Notes: generated by a model not told the origin, from the letters alone. A DNA stretch of 64,000 nucleotides from Melanopsichium pennsylvanicum (GCA_900208305.1 OAPG01000010.1:677871-741870), one strand, 5' to 3'. Positions 53,305 to 62,182 are shown, numbered from the stretch's first letter. Made by a program: numbers and translations.

Positions 53305-54317
53305 TGTCAGCGGTCGCGTGCCAGAGATCCGAATTCCCGTGAGAAAGCGCGACTCGCCGGATTTCAGTGAATTCCGGCGGTTAAGCTTGGCCTCAACGGA
53401 TATCGAAGAGAATCCCGCAAGTGGCGATCTCTCGACGGATATCGGCTGACCGCTGGTGACACTCCGTACAGAGGTAACGCGGCAAGCTCGGACGGGGTAT
53501 TCGGTCGACGCGAGTGTCACGACGTCGACGGGATACTGCTGATGGCTGGGTTAGACCTCAGCCGTCGTTGTCGGTGGAGTTATGAGGGACTGGTTGTGGT
53601 GCCAGGCCCGCGGTTGAGGTTCCGCCTGTAGTGGAGGTGCTACAGCGTCGATTGTGGTGTCGACGACGTCTATACGTTGTTCTCCGTTCACCGACGGGGA
53701 CACAGACTATATGGACCGCAATAAATGGTATTGCGATGTGCGACGTGTGAAGAGTATGGTAAGTACGACGTACTGATAACTATGTGTGACTGAGATATAA
53801 GATAGAGTGGATGAGCTTCCGCTCATCCGATAGCGGGGAACAGAGTATTTATATATATATGTATCGTGTGCGAGGTCCATCGGTACTGTACAACCTGCGT
53901 GCGTCGAGCTTGGACCCCCGCACGATAAGACTGCCCCCTAGTCCTTTGGCAGGGTGCTTCCGAGCACGCCCGCGTGCTCCCTCTCCGTTGCCCCCTGGGC
54001 GTCGATTGGCCCACGTGTCGTTCCGGCGTGGCGTTGGTCGCCGCCATCGCAGATGCTCCCCTTGCCATCGATACCTTCGATATCCGGCAAGTCACTGCCA
54101 CTCGCCAAATTTCCGTGAGATCCGTCGAGACCTACTCTCTCACCGGATTTCGTCCGATTCAACTTCTCGGTTCTGCGCTAACCTTAAATCCCATGAGCCC
54201 ACCAATATCCACCAGATCTCCCTGAGATCCGTCGAGACATGCTCTCCCACCGGATCTCAGCCGATTCAACATCTCTGCCCTGCGCAGACCTTTCCCTTGG
54301 GACCCACTCCCGTGACA
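53305..54317 (-). repeat. Chromovirus LTR, 3' copy (left)
   Basis: The copy is identical to 61165–62177 except for A at 54107 against G at 61967, which changes a CpG to CpA. It contains a perfect 8-base stem GGATGAGC/GCTCATCC with loop TTCC (53809–53828), an AT-rich TATA-like stretch near 53846–53860, and two imperfect direct repeats 107 bases apart that share GAGATCCGTCGAGAC (54117–54131 and 54224–54238). A near-perfect palindrome at 53355–53379 belongs to the family also seen in pol. Confidence 0.97.
53355..53379. repeat. LTR palindrome, relative of the pol module
   Basis: The arms CGCCGGATTTC and GAATTCCGGCG flank AGT with one mismatch. The core GGATTTC–GT–GAA resembles the palindromes at 57548–57570 and 59281–59297. 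An identical copy is in the other LTR at 61215–61239. Confidence 0.75.
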
Positions 54318-54330
54318 CTACCCCCCCTTC
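54318..54330 (-). promoter_or_regulatory. Polypurine tract
   Basis: Read on the minus strand, GAAGGGGGGGTAG ends directly at the 3' LTR. This is the expected place and composition for the primer of plus-strand DNA synthesis. It confirms the element's orientation. Confidence 0.85.
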
Positions 54331-54352
54331 GAGAGCCGAGCTCCGTTGAGGC

Positions 54353-54359
54353 TTAAATA
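54353..54359 (+). promoter_or_regulatory. TATA-like box of the opposite-strand gene
   Basis: TTAAATA lies about 60 bases before the ATG at 54420, outside the LTR. It is a plausible core promoter for the + strand gene. Its function is inferred from sequence and position only. Confidence 0.4.
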
Positions 54360-54419
54360 GGGTCGGCGGGTGTTTCCCCGACTTGTTCTTCCACCAACAG
54401 CGTTTCCCAAAACATCACA

Positions 54420-55540
54420 ATGCCCAGCACTTCAAACACTGCCACTTCCGCTGCGTCGTCGCGACCAGCGTCGACACAAATGCCTGCCTTTCGGGCAGAC
54501 GAGCCTGTGCGTCGTAGCGCCAGGCTTCGCGAACGAGATCCTGCCACTCGGGCAGTGGCGACACTTTCGGCTGCCGGCCTCGAGGCCACAACTCCGTCGT
54601 CCCCTGCTGCTGGCGAGCAGCCCATCGAAATTGTTGCTGCCGAGCAGCTCGTCGCGTTGCGGGCGACGCCGCGACCACTGGAACCATTGTTCCTGGGGAA
54701 CGACGCCACGGAAGAGGAGGAAGAGCGGCTGGAGGCGATGGAGGTGGAAGAGTCGGTTGTAGGGAGGATTGTCGCTCCGCTCGTTGGGCCTCATGTGCCC
54801 AACTACCTCGAGGTTGCGCTGTGGGCGGAGTCACTTATCGCTCCGGTGTTGCTGGTGTTCGTGGCGTGCGGGGCCTGGCCCCCTGCTTGGGTGGTATCGG
54901 AGGGTTCCGTGACGGCTGGTCGCCTCCATCGGCTGGTCCTCCTTCGGCTGACCGAGGGCTGCATGCCTTGGCCGAGCTGGCAATGCGCCCGCTGCGCCAA
55001 GCTTGGTGTACCGTAAGTACTATTGCCCCCTTCTACGTTCGATACTCGCTGCTGACTCTGGTTCTCCCTTTTTTTCGTCCCAGTTGTTTCCCGTCGGCCT
55101 TCGCTGACGTGCTTTCTGCCGGTGGCAAGGGCCGAACTCCGCGCGCTTGTGTGCATTGCCATCTGGGCGGCCACAAGAAGTGCGTGCGAACCGAGAGGGC
55201 GTTGCCAACGATGGTATACGCTGGCGACGCCCCTCCTAACCATCTGCATCGAGGCGAGCGTGGCGTCGAGCGAGCTCACGTCACGGGAGCGGGGGGTCAA
55301 GGGTTGGGAGAGGTACATGGCCTCGACCGTGACTCGGATGGTGTGGCAGACCCGAACTGGGCGTACGCAATGCGTATCATTTGGTCTGCCTCGCCTCGCG
55401 GTCGGCGCGTGCCAGTACTGACGACGATCGAGGAATACTTCGATCGTCAGCGGCGACTGCGGTCCATGCGCTCGCCCTTCGAGGATATCGAGCCTCCTTC
55501 GGTACCTGGGTCTTCGTTAGCCCCCGAGTCTGCGGAGTAG
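54420..55540 (+). CDS. Opposite-strand spliced gene with two CXXC/C clusters, inside the chromovirus
   Basis: Exon 1 is 54420–55012 and exon 2 is 55084–55540. The 71-base intron has a perfect GTAAGT donor, a CTGAC branch-like site, a long pyrimidine tract and CAG. The product has 349 residues. Splicing creates a cysteine: exon 1 ends CARCAKLGVP and exon 2 supplies the next Cys, giving C189-x2-C192-x6-C199. A second cluster follows at C220-x2-C223-x7-C231 (ACVHCHLGGHKKC). The N-terminus is Ser/Thr/Ala-rich with RRSARLRERD. Paired CXXC clusters like these may bind zinc or nucleic acid. The gene runs against gag–pol, convergent with integrase, and starts 102 bases from the LTR. It could be a captured host gene or an element-encoded regulator. 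The exon model is strong; function is unknown. Confidence 0.8.
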
Positions 55541-55989
55541 TCTGTGCCCGCTGGCTGTGTCGACTTTTTGCAATGGCAGTGCCTCGTTACCCATTGAACC
55601 TAGTGTGAGCTTGATTGTGTGACTTTCGGTGTGCAACAGGTGCAACAACTCTGAGAAATATACTTGTCGACTCGCATCGCCCATTAAGGCCTGAGATCCT
55701 TTGGATCATGCATTCCTCGGCGAATTTCGTGACTTTTAGGTTCTCGTTACCCCGCGATTTTTTAGTTTTTTTTTTTTTTTTTTTTTCTCTGAGATCCGTT
55801 GAATTCTGCAGTACTCGGCGGATTTCGTGGAAATTCCCTGAGTCGGGGTCACTGTCCGGATCTCGATTCCTGCAACCTTCTACCTTCGCCGCTCGACATT
55901 GTCCTTGTCGAGCTTCGTCCTTGTCGAGCTTCTCACCATCTTACTCTCCTGTGATGGCATGCATCGCGGCTCGCAAGATCCTCTTGAGC
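55541..55989. other. Convergent non-coding region inside the chromovirus
   Basis: This region lies between the stops of the + strand gene and integrase. It contains a 21-base T run at 55766–55786 and a relative of the element's palindromes near 55817–55834 (GGCGGATTTC followed by GTG and GAAATTCC). Confidence 0.6.
55766..55786 (-). repeat. 21-base poly(A) tract on the pol strand
   Basis: An uninterrupted run of 21 T on the + strand reads as poly(A) on the pol strand, about 200 bases after the integrase stop. It may be simple slippage or a trace of a past template switch onto polyadenylated RNA. Confidence 0.9.
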
Positions 55990-57441
55990 TTAGTGTCTCC
56001 GTCCCCCCGCCGATTCCTCATACTCCCGGATGAGGTCTGGGCAGTTGAGACATTCTGTCGGTTCCCACGAGGCTGCCTCCTCGGGGTAGCCCCTCCATTG
56101 GACTTTGTACTGTACTTGCCTACCCTGTTTTCGCTTTCCCACAATAGCCTCTACTTCGAATTCTAGAGTGTCGTCCGGTAGGGGCGGCGTGACTTCGAGT
56201 GTGGAGCGCTGTGGGAGTGAGCTCGCCCTTTGAGGCTCGAGCATCGAGACATGGAAAACGTCGTGTACGCGCAAACTTGCTGGGAGTTGGAGCCGGTATG
56301 CTCTTCTGCCAATTCGTTCGAGGATGGGGAACGGGCCTGCTAACCTTGTGTCGAGTTTGGGACTGGGTCGAGCTGTCTTCCAGTTCTTTCGGTTGACGTA
56401 GACCATGTCTCCAACTTTGAACTTGATGTCCTTCCGTTTGCGGTTATATTGCTCAACGGTTCGGCTTTGAGCGTACCTGATTTGCTCCTGTAGATACTCC
56501 GTAAATTCTTTTCTTCGGGTGGCAAACTCTTTTCTCTTGGGGTCAAGCACACCGACTTGTTCTGGGAGATTGGGGTGTGACTTTGGATTCCACCCGTAGC
56601 AAGCAAAGAAAGGCGAGACTCCTATGCTGCTGTGGACCGTGTTGTTGTAAACGAACTCGGCCATCGGCAGCCAGGTTACCCAGTTGTCCTGCTCGTAGTT
56701 GCAGTACATACGGAGGTACTGCTCGACAACTTGATTGACTCGCTCCGTTTGCCCGTCCGTCTGTGGGTGGTAGGCTGTGCTGAGCGAGTGGTGGATGACC
56801 AGCTTGTCGGTGAACTCTTTCCATGCCGCCGAGACGAATTGTCGGCCGCGGTCTGAGACAATGTGCTCTGGTACCCCGAAACGGGACATAACCTGGTCTT
56901 TGAGCATCTTTGCCGTCTGCTCCGACGTTATTGTCTTGTACGTCGGAGTTAAGATGGCATATTTGGTCAACCGGTCGACCACTACGAAGATCGAGTCATA
57001 CCCCTCCGATTTAGGTAACCCTTCAATGAAATCCATCGAGATGGAATTCCAGGGTCGTGACGGCGTCGACAGCGGCTGCAAAAGGCCATATGGTCGGTGT
57101 CGCGGTGCTTTATATCGAGCGCACACTGGGCAGCTTGCTACATAGTCAGCAACCCATGCCGCCATATTCGGCCACCAATAATGCCGCCTTGTGAGCTCGA
57201 GGGTGGCGTCTCGACCTGCATGGCCAGCGGTAGCGCCGTCGTGGCATTGGGACATTACCATGTACCTCAGGTGCTCCACCGAGAGCGAGCGATCTTTTGC
57301 TTCGGCGGCCCTCCGAGTGTTGCGTTGACCTTTCTTACCTGGTAATGTGACTTGCGGCACCACTAGCCGACCGTCGTGATACCACAAGGCCATGTCTAAC
57401 TTTGAAAGGTTGCTTCTGATGAAGTTCTGCAAGCTCGGCAT
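55990..57441 (-). CDS. Chromovirus integrase with chromodomain (pol C-terminal part)
   Basis: The frame from the ATG at 57441 gives 483 residues. The HHCC zinc domain is visible (HAGRDATLELTRRH, then CPVCARYK). The catalytic triad motifs are SMDFIEGLPKS, VSDRGRQFVS and YHPQTDGQTERVNQ. The GPF-like module appears as LAGPFPILERIG. The C-terminal chromodomain starts FEVEAIVGKRKQ and contains YKVQWRGYPEEAASWEP. The chromodomain directs integration towards marked histones in related elements. This is probably not an independent gene but the end of a Pol polyprotein; the preceding 75 bases in this frame contain stops. The true start depends on how that interruption is bypassed. Confidence 0.9.
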   Translation of the reverse strand: MPSLQNFIRSNLSKLDMALWYHDGRLVVPQVTLPGKKGQRNTRRAAEAKDRSLSVEHLRYMVMSQCHDGATAGHAGRDATLELTRRHYWWPNMAAWVADYVASCPVCARYKAPRHRPYGLLQPLSTPSRPWNSISMDFIEGLPKSEGYDSIFVVVDRLTKYAILTPTYKTITSEQTAKMLKDQVMSRFGVPEHIVSDRGRQFVSAAWKEFTDKLVIHHSLSTAYHPQTDGQTERVNQVVEQYLRMYCNYEQDNWVTWLPMAEFVYNNTVHSSIGVSPFFACYGWNPKSHPNLPEQVGVLDPKRKEFATRRKEFTEYLQEQIRYAQSRTVEQYNRKRKDIKFKVGDMVYVNRKNWKTARPSPKLDTRLAGPFPILERIGRRAYRLQLPASLRVHDVFHVSMLEPQRASSLPQRSTLEVTPPLPDDTLEFEVEAIVGKRKQGRQVQYKVQWRGYPEEAASWEPTECLNCPDLIREYEESAGGRRH

Positions 57442-57516
57442 CGAGCGGCTGGAAAGTCTTTACGAGTTGGACCAGCCCTCCCTCCGCAATATCGGACATC
57501 GTTGGCTTTAGCATAT

Positions 57517-59757
57517 TTATTTGAGATTCGGCGAGTAGCTCTTTCTTGGCGGATTTCGGTGAAATCCGCCGAGTTGAGTCCACCCGGCGGTTTTCGAAAT
57601 CCTCGGGAGAAATACTCGTGCCGGTAACAGCTGTCGGACGTTGTGTAGGTCTTCTTCTGCGGTCAGCTGCATATCACTTCGTCGTGTCAACGCATCTGGC
57701 TCTCCCGCTTTATCTCCCGGTCTGTATTGGAGTACGAAGTCGAAGTCAGCGAGTAACACCGACCATCGAGCCTGCCGACCTGTGATCTTCCGCTGAGACT
57801 TGAAGTATTTGAGCGCCTCGTGATCAGTGAGAATAATGAGCTGACTAGGTAGTCCTGCAAGCATGTGCCGCCAGTGGTTGAGACAGACGACAACAGCAAG
57901 GAGTTCCTTGTCATGGATCTCGTAGTTCTTCTCCGCCGATGCCATCTTGCGTGAGTAGAATGCTATTGGGTGCCATCGTCCGTCGTGCTCTTGTTTAAGT
58001 ACTCCAGCGAGAGCGAAGTCGCTTGCGTCCGTTTCCAACCGGGTAGGACGATGGTAATCGAAGTGTTTGAGAACCCCAGCGGTGGTGAACATTTCCACCA
58101 GCTTGTGGAAAGCAGCGCGAGCGTCGTCAGGGAGGTCGAACTTCTTGAATCGCTCTGTGGGCTTAACGAGGGAAGTGAGCGGTCTTGCTATACGTGCAAA
58201 GTGAGAGATGAATCTGCGATAGAAGTTGGCGAACCCAAGGAAGCGTTGGATGTCGTGTATAGACTCCGGCATCGGCCATTCCTTGATAGTCTTGATCTTG
58301 TCGGGGTCCATCTCGATACCTGACGGCTTGATAATGTAGCCGAGGAACTCAACAGTATCGGTATGGAACACGCACTTTGAGAGTTTGGCGAATAACCGCC
58401 ATACCTTGAGCCTACTGAGCACCGTCCTGACGTGCTCGATGTGTTCCTTCTCGTTGTCGCTGAAGATCAGGAAGTCGTCAAGGTATACTACCACGTATAC
58501 GCCAATGATGTCGCGGTAGATGGTGTTGATGAGCGATTGGAAGTGCGCGGGCGCATTTGCCAACCCGAATGGCATGACCAGATACTCATACAGTCCGAGT
58601 TGAGTTCCAAACGCGGTTTTCCATTCGTCCCCGTCGGCGATCCTAACCAAGTTGTAAGCTGCCTTTAGGTCCAGCTTGGTATAGATCTTCGCTTTTCGTA
58701 GGAGGAACAGCTGCTCCTCGATTAAGGGCAGTGGTGCTCGGTTCTTAACTGTGACCTCGTTGAGACCGCGGTAGTCTACGCAGAGTCGCAGGCCGCCGTC
58801 CTTCTTAGGCACGAAGAGGACGGGGGATCGCGCCGGGCTCTTTGAGGGCCAAATGAATCCCTTCTCGAGATTCTCTTCGAGGTACTTCCTCAGCTCGGCC
58901 ATCTCCTTAGGTCCCTTGAGATATAGCGGACCTTGAGGTGGCGTCAAACTGGGTAGTAGCTCGATGTGCAAGTCGTGCTTTGTGTGAGGGGGAAGCTTGT
59001 CCGCTTTGACCTCGTCGAATACATCCTTGAGGGGGTAGTACGGGGCTGGGATGTCGACGGCAGTGGGAGGCTCTTCTAGTGTCGTTTCCATCTCTATGCC
59101 TTTGTCGCCTCCCGTGGGGACAAAGCCAAACGACGGGAGCGACGTCGGAGGAGCGCTGATTAGCATGACCCCTATGGGGCCATCCTGTAGTGCCGCCTGA
59201 ACGAGCTCGTTGACGTCGACGAACTCGTAGCCATGTACTACTAAGTTTGCTCGAGATTCGGCAGATTGGCCGGTCTTGGCGGATTTCGGTGAAATCCCTT
59301 GAACGACCGCGTCTGACCGGATCTCGTTGGTTTTTCCGAAATCGAGCTGTCCAGTATCCCAATGGACCCTTGGCTGTAGGCGTCGTAGTTCATCGTACCC
59401 CAGGATGAAATCGTAGTCGCTAGCGTCAGCGACGGCGACCTTGAGCATCCCTAGGTGTTGTCCTCCTATGACTACGTCGACGTCAGCAGCGCTCGTGATT
59501 GTGAGGGAATGTCCGGTCACTCCGTGTACGGTTCTGTTTTTTATGGGTTTTGTGGTTATCGAGTACTTGCGAACAAACGGAGCTGAAACTATAGACAATG
59601 CAGCGCCGGTGTCGGCGAGAATGCTAGCAGGATGGTGGTTGACCGTACCTGCTAGCTCAAGTACTGAGGCACCGGAAGCTGCAGAGAAACATAATGAACA
59701 ATCTTGACATATACAAGGTGATGGCGAAGGCGGTCTTAGAGCGATGCATGCCATCAT
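57517..59757 (-). CDS. Chromovirus Pol: protease, reverse transcriptase, RNase H
   Basis: The frame encodes 746 residues. The retropepsin site is LADTGAALSIVS (Asp49). The reverse transcriptase shows LRLCVDYRGLNEVTVKN, MPFGLANAPAHFQ and the catalytic YLDDFLIFS. RNase H has LETDASDFALAGVL and EIHDKELLAVV. The ATG at 59757 overlaps the gag stop as ATGA. The frame ends early at 57517, soon after RQLLPARVF, where a palindromic module lies. The coding sense then continues in another frame before returning to this one for integrase. A copy of the same module lies in frame in the protease–RT linker (reading GISPKSAKT). Confidence 0.93.
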   Translation of the reverse strand: MMACIALRPPSPSPCICQDCSLCFSAASGASVLELAGTVNHHPASILADTGAALSIVSAPFVRKYSITTKPIKNRTVHGVTGHSLTITSAADVDVVIGGQHLGMLKVAVADASDYDFILGYDELRRLQPRVHWDTGQLDFGKTNEIRSDAVVQGISPKSAKTGQSAESRANLVVHGYEFVDVNELVQAALQDGPIGVMLISAPPTSLPSFGFVPTGGDKGIEMETTLEEPPTAVDIPAPYYPLKDVFDEVKADKLPPHTKHDLHIELLPSLTPPQGPLYLKGPKEMAELRKYLEENLEKGFIWPSKSPARSPVLFVPKKDGGLRLCVDYRGLNEVTVKNRAPLPLIEEQLFLLRKAKIYTKLDLKAAYNLVRIADGDEWKTAFGTQLGLYEYLVMPFGLANAPAHFQSLINTIYRDIIGVYVVVYLDDFLIFSDNEKEHIEHVRTVLSRLKVWRLFAKLSKCVFHTDTVEFLGYIIKPSGIEMDPDKIKTIKEWPMPESIHDIQRFLGFANFYRRFISHFARIARPLTSLVKPTERFKKFDLPDDARAAFHKLVEMFTTAGVLKHFDYHRPTRLETDASDFALAGVLKQEHDGRWHPIAFYSRKMASAEKNYEIHDKELLAVVVCLNHWRHMLAGLPSQLIILTDHEALKYFKSQRKITGRQARWSVLLADFDFVLQYRPGDKAGEPDALTRRSDMQLTAEEDLHNVRQLLPARVFLPRISKTAGWTQLGGFHRNPPRKSYSPNLK
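57523..57601. repeat. Palindromic module, copy 1 (RNase H–integrase linker)
   Basis: On the + strand it runs GAGATTCGGC, 15 bases, then arms GGCGGATTTC and GAAATCCGCC around GGT (57548–57570, a perfect palindrome), and ends near CGAAATC. The same parts with the same 15-base spacing occur in copy 2. A 24-base stretch ending in the second arm is identical between the copies. The pol frame fails within this module. Confidence 0.8.
59253..59343. repeat. Palindromic module, copy 2 (protease–RT linker)
   Basis: It has GAGATTCGGC at 59253–59262, the palindromic core GGATTTC/GAAATCC at 59281–59297, and a closing CCGAAATC. Here the module is translated in frame with pol as GISPKSAKT…AES, and the frame stays open. 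The similarity to copy 1 is at DNA level and extends beyond the palindrome. Confidence 0.8.
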
Positions 59758-61124
59758 TGCATCGCTCCAAGGTCGTTTCCCTCGTCCTCGTGGTAGGGCT
59801 CGCCTGCGTCGTGATCGTCGGCGAAGAGGTTGGGGTCAAAGTGGTCTTCAAGACCGCCATCGTCTTCGCGATGGTCTTCAGCTCCGTCTCCTTCCTCTGG
59901 TGAGCCGTCCTGTGGTTTCTCCGACTCCAACACCACGTGCGCTCGCATCTGTGGTCCTGATGGTCTAAACGGGTAAACCGTTGGCTTGGCGTCTGGACAG
60001 TTCCGCTGCCAATGCCCGGTCTTGCCGCAGACCCTACAGGCGTCGCTGTTAAATGTCGTCGGGCCGGGGACGACCCTTCGGTCGTCGCGAGGTCTCGGTG
60101 GTGCTTCCCGTACCGGCAGCTTCTGTGCCAGATGAGGGGGCAACGGTCGAGAGCCAGTTCTCTGGGGAATGCCCGGTTCAGTATGAGCAGTCCTGATTGC
60201 TGGGGTTGGGGCGAAGCGGACAGCATTCTGCTGATGCCGCATACGCTGGCGATCAATGTCCTCGACCTCCCGGTACCAGGCCCACTGGTCTTCAGGTGGG
60301 TTACGCTCGAACTTCTCCTGAAGTGAGCGAGTAAGGCTCCCTCGGAAGAGGTCGATGACGAACTCAGGGTCCTCCATGTGGCACTGAGCTGCCAGGTCCC
60401 GGAATTGCTCGACATGTCGCGTTGCTGCTCCTGGTGTGTCGGTAATAAGCCTCAACGCTAGGAGTTTGTTGTAGGCATCGACCCTGTCGCTGCGCTGATT
60501 GTACAGCTCCCTGAGTCGAGTGGTGAAGTGGCTCCAATCATGGAAGAGCATCCCTTGACGATGCCGGTCGACGCAGAGCTTACCCTTCCACCACTCTCGA
60601 GCGGTGCCCTCGAGCTGGGCTGCCGTGTGTAAGATCATCGAAGTATGGTCGTACACACCATTAGCCTTGAACCAAGCGTCGGCCTCGAGAATGAAGATAT
60701 CGATGTTGCGAGTGTCGAGCTTGGGGAATGGAGTCTTGAGGGCAGCGTGGGGCTGAGTGTCCTGTTCACTGCCAGTGCCGGTCCATGCCTCCGGGGTCAC
60801 CGGTTTGACATACCGAGGTCCAGTAGGCGTAGCGTACTTCTCTTGATCGGTGTACGCTCGTTGGTCGAGAATGTCGAAGGTGACGGACCGAGGGTGTGGT
60901 CTAGTCGCAGGCGTGGGTGTCTCGAGACCACCGAGGTAGGACTCATCCGCCTGCTGCGAGGCTCGACGGGTCGGGGAGCTTAGATCATGCTCCCTAGCTC
61001 GTGGACCAGGGGAGGGAGTCTCCTGTTGGTCGAGCCGAGCCTTGAGGGCGGCATTGTCTACCTGCTGCTGCTCAAGGAGGGCGATGAGGCGGTCGAGTCT
61101 GTCATGTAGTGCAGAGTCGGCCAT
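59754..61124 (-). CDS. Chromovirus Gag
   Basis: The frame encodes 456 residues and starts 40 bases from the 5' LTR. It opens with a coiled-coil-like helix (LIALLEQQQVDNAALKARL). The capsid-like part includes YDHTSMILHTAAQLEGTAREWW and FRDLAAQCHMEDPEFVIDLF, typical of Ty3/gypsy Gag. One zinc knuckle is present, CRVCGKTGHWQRNC (363–376, CX2CX4HX4C). The C-terminus is strongly acidic. The stop TGA overlaps the pol ATG. Gag forms the particle that packages element RNA. Confidence 0.95.
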   Translation of the reverse strand: MADSALHDRLDRLIALLEQQQVDNAALKARLDQQETPSPGPRAREHDLSSPTRRASQQADESYLGGLETPTPATRPHPRSVTFDILDQRAYTDQEKYATPTGPRYVKPVTPEAWTGTGSEQDTQPHAALKTPFPKLDTRNIDIFILEADAWFKANGVYDHTSMILHTAAQLEGTAREWWKGKLCVDRHRQGMLFHDWSHFTTRLRELYNQRSDRVDAYNKLLALRLITDTPGAATRHVEQFRDLAAQCHMEDPEFVIDLFRGSLTRSLQEKFERNPPEDQWAWYREVEDIDRQRMRHQQNAVRFAPTPAIRTAHTEPGIPQRTGSRPLPPHLAQKLPVREAPPRPRDDRRVVPGPTTFNSDACRVCGKTGHWQRNCPDAKPTVYPFRPSGPQMRAHVVLESEKPQDGSPEEGDGAEDHREDDGGLEDHFDPNLFADDHDAGEPYHEDEGNDLGAMQ

Positions 61125-61140
61125 CTTGGTGAACTTGGGG

Positions 61141-61158
61141 CGTCGCTTGTACGATCCA
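61141..61158 (-). promoter_or_regulatory. Candidate primer binding site
   Basis: Reading on the minus strand, six bases after the 5' LTR comes TGGATCGTACAAGCGACG. It starts with TGG as needed to pair with a tRNA CCA end. I cannot match it to a tRNA without a search. Self-priming, as in Tf1, is an alternative. Confidence 0.4.
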
Positions 61159-61164
61159 CTCTAA

Positions 61165-62177
61165 TGTCAGCGGTCGCGTGCCAGAGATCCGAATTCCCGT
61201 GAGAAAGCGCGACTCGCCGGATTTCAGTGAATTCCGGCGGTTAAGCTTGGCCTCAACGGATATCGAAGAGAATCCCGCAAGTGGCGATCTCTCGACGGAT
61301 ATCGGCTGACCGCTGGTGACACTCCGTACAGAGGTAACGCGGCAAGCTCGGACGGGGTATTCGGTCGACGCGAGTGTCACGACGTCGACGGGATACTGCT
61401 GATGGCTGGGTTAGACCTCAGCCGTCGTTGTCGGTGGAGTTATGAGGGACTGGTTGTGGTGCCAGGCCCGCGGTTGAGGTTCCGCCTGTAGTGGAGGTGC
61501 TACAGCGTCGATTGTGGTGTCGACGACGTCTATACGTTGTTCTCCGTTCACCGACGGGGACACAGACTATATGGACCGCAATAAATGGTATTGCGATGTG
61601 CGACGTGTGAAGAGTATGGTAAGTACGACGTACTGATAACTATGTGTGACTGAGATATAAGATAGAGTGGATGAGCTTCCGCTCATCCGATAGCGGGGAA
61701 CAGAGTATTTATATATATATGTATCGTGTGCGAGGTCCATCGGTACTGTACAACCTGCGTGCGTCGAGCTTGGACCCCCGCACGATAAGACTGCCCCCTA
61801 GTCCTTTGGCAGGGTGCTTCCGAGCACGCCCGCGTGCTCCCTCTCCGTTGCCCCCTGGGCGTCGATTGGCCCACGTGTCGTTCCGGCGTGGCGTTGGTCG
61901 CCGCCATCGCAGATGCTCCCCTTGCCATCGATACCTTCGATATCCGGCAAGTCACTGCCACTCGCCGAATTTCCGTGAGATCCGTCGAGACCTACTCTCT
62001 CACCGGATTTCGTCCGATTCAACTTCTCGGTTCTGCGCTAACCTTAAATCCCATGAGCCCACCAATATCCACCAGATCTCCCTGAGATCCGTCGAGACAT
62101 GCTCTCCCACCGGATCTCAGCCGATTCAACATCTCTGCCCTGCGCAGACCTTTCCCTTGGGACCCACTCCCGTGACA
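61165..62177 (-). repeat. Chromovirus LTR, 5' copy (right)
   Basis: It is identical to the left LTR except at 61967 (G). It carries the same hairpin (61669–61688), palindrome (61215–61239) and paired direct repeats. Gag and pol transcription should start here. The plus-strand frame running through it into the flank at 62306 is a chance frame. Confidence 0.97.
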
Positions 62178-62182
62178 GATAC
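62178..62182. repeat. Target-site duplication GATAC (right copy)
   Basis: It matches 53300–53304 perfectly and marks the right edge of the chromovirus. Confidence 0.95.

Larger units (their letters stand above)
53305..62177 (-). mobile_element. Complete Ty3/gypsy chromovirus, 8,873 bases
   Basis: The element has two 1,013-base LTRs (53305–54317 and 61165–62177) differing at one position, TGTCA…TGACA ends and a GATAC target duplication. Gag, pol and integrase lie on the minus strand, so the 5' LTR is on the right. A polypurine tract sits beside the left LTR. The integrase ends in a chromodomain, which places it among chromoviruses; these often target silent chromatin, fitting a subtelomeric site. 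It also carries an opposite-strand spliced gene (54420–55540). The near-identical LTRs indicate recent insertion, though pol is interrupted between RNase H and integrase. Confidence 0.97.

Noticed and set aside
53811..54356. Plus-strand frame through the left LTR, with a twin in the right LTR (61671–62306)
   Set aside because: It is a chance frame within the repeat. It crosses the LTR edge into different flanks and has no conserved end.
59657..60415. 252-codon minus-strand frame overlapping gag and pol
   Set aside because: It is a third-frame shadow of gag; the zinc knuckle and capsid text lie in the gag frame.
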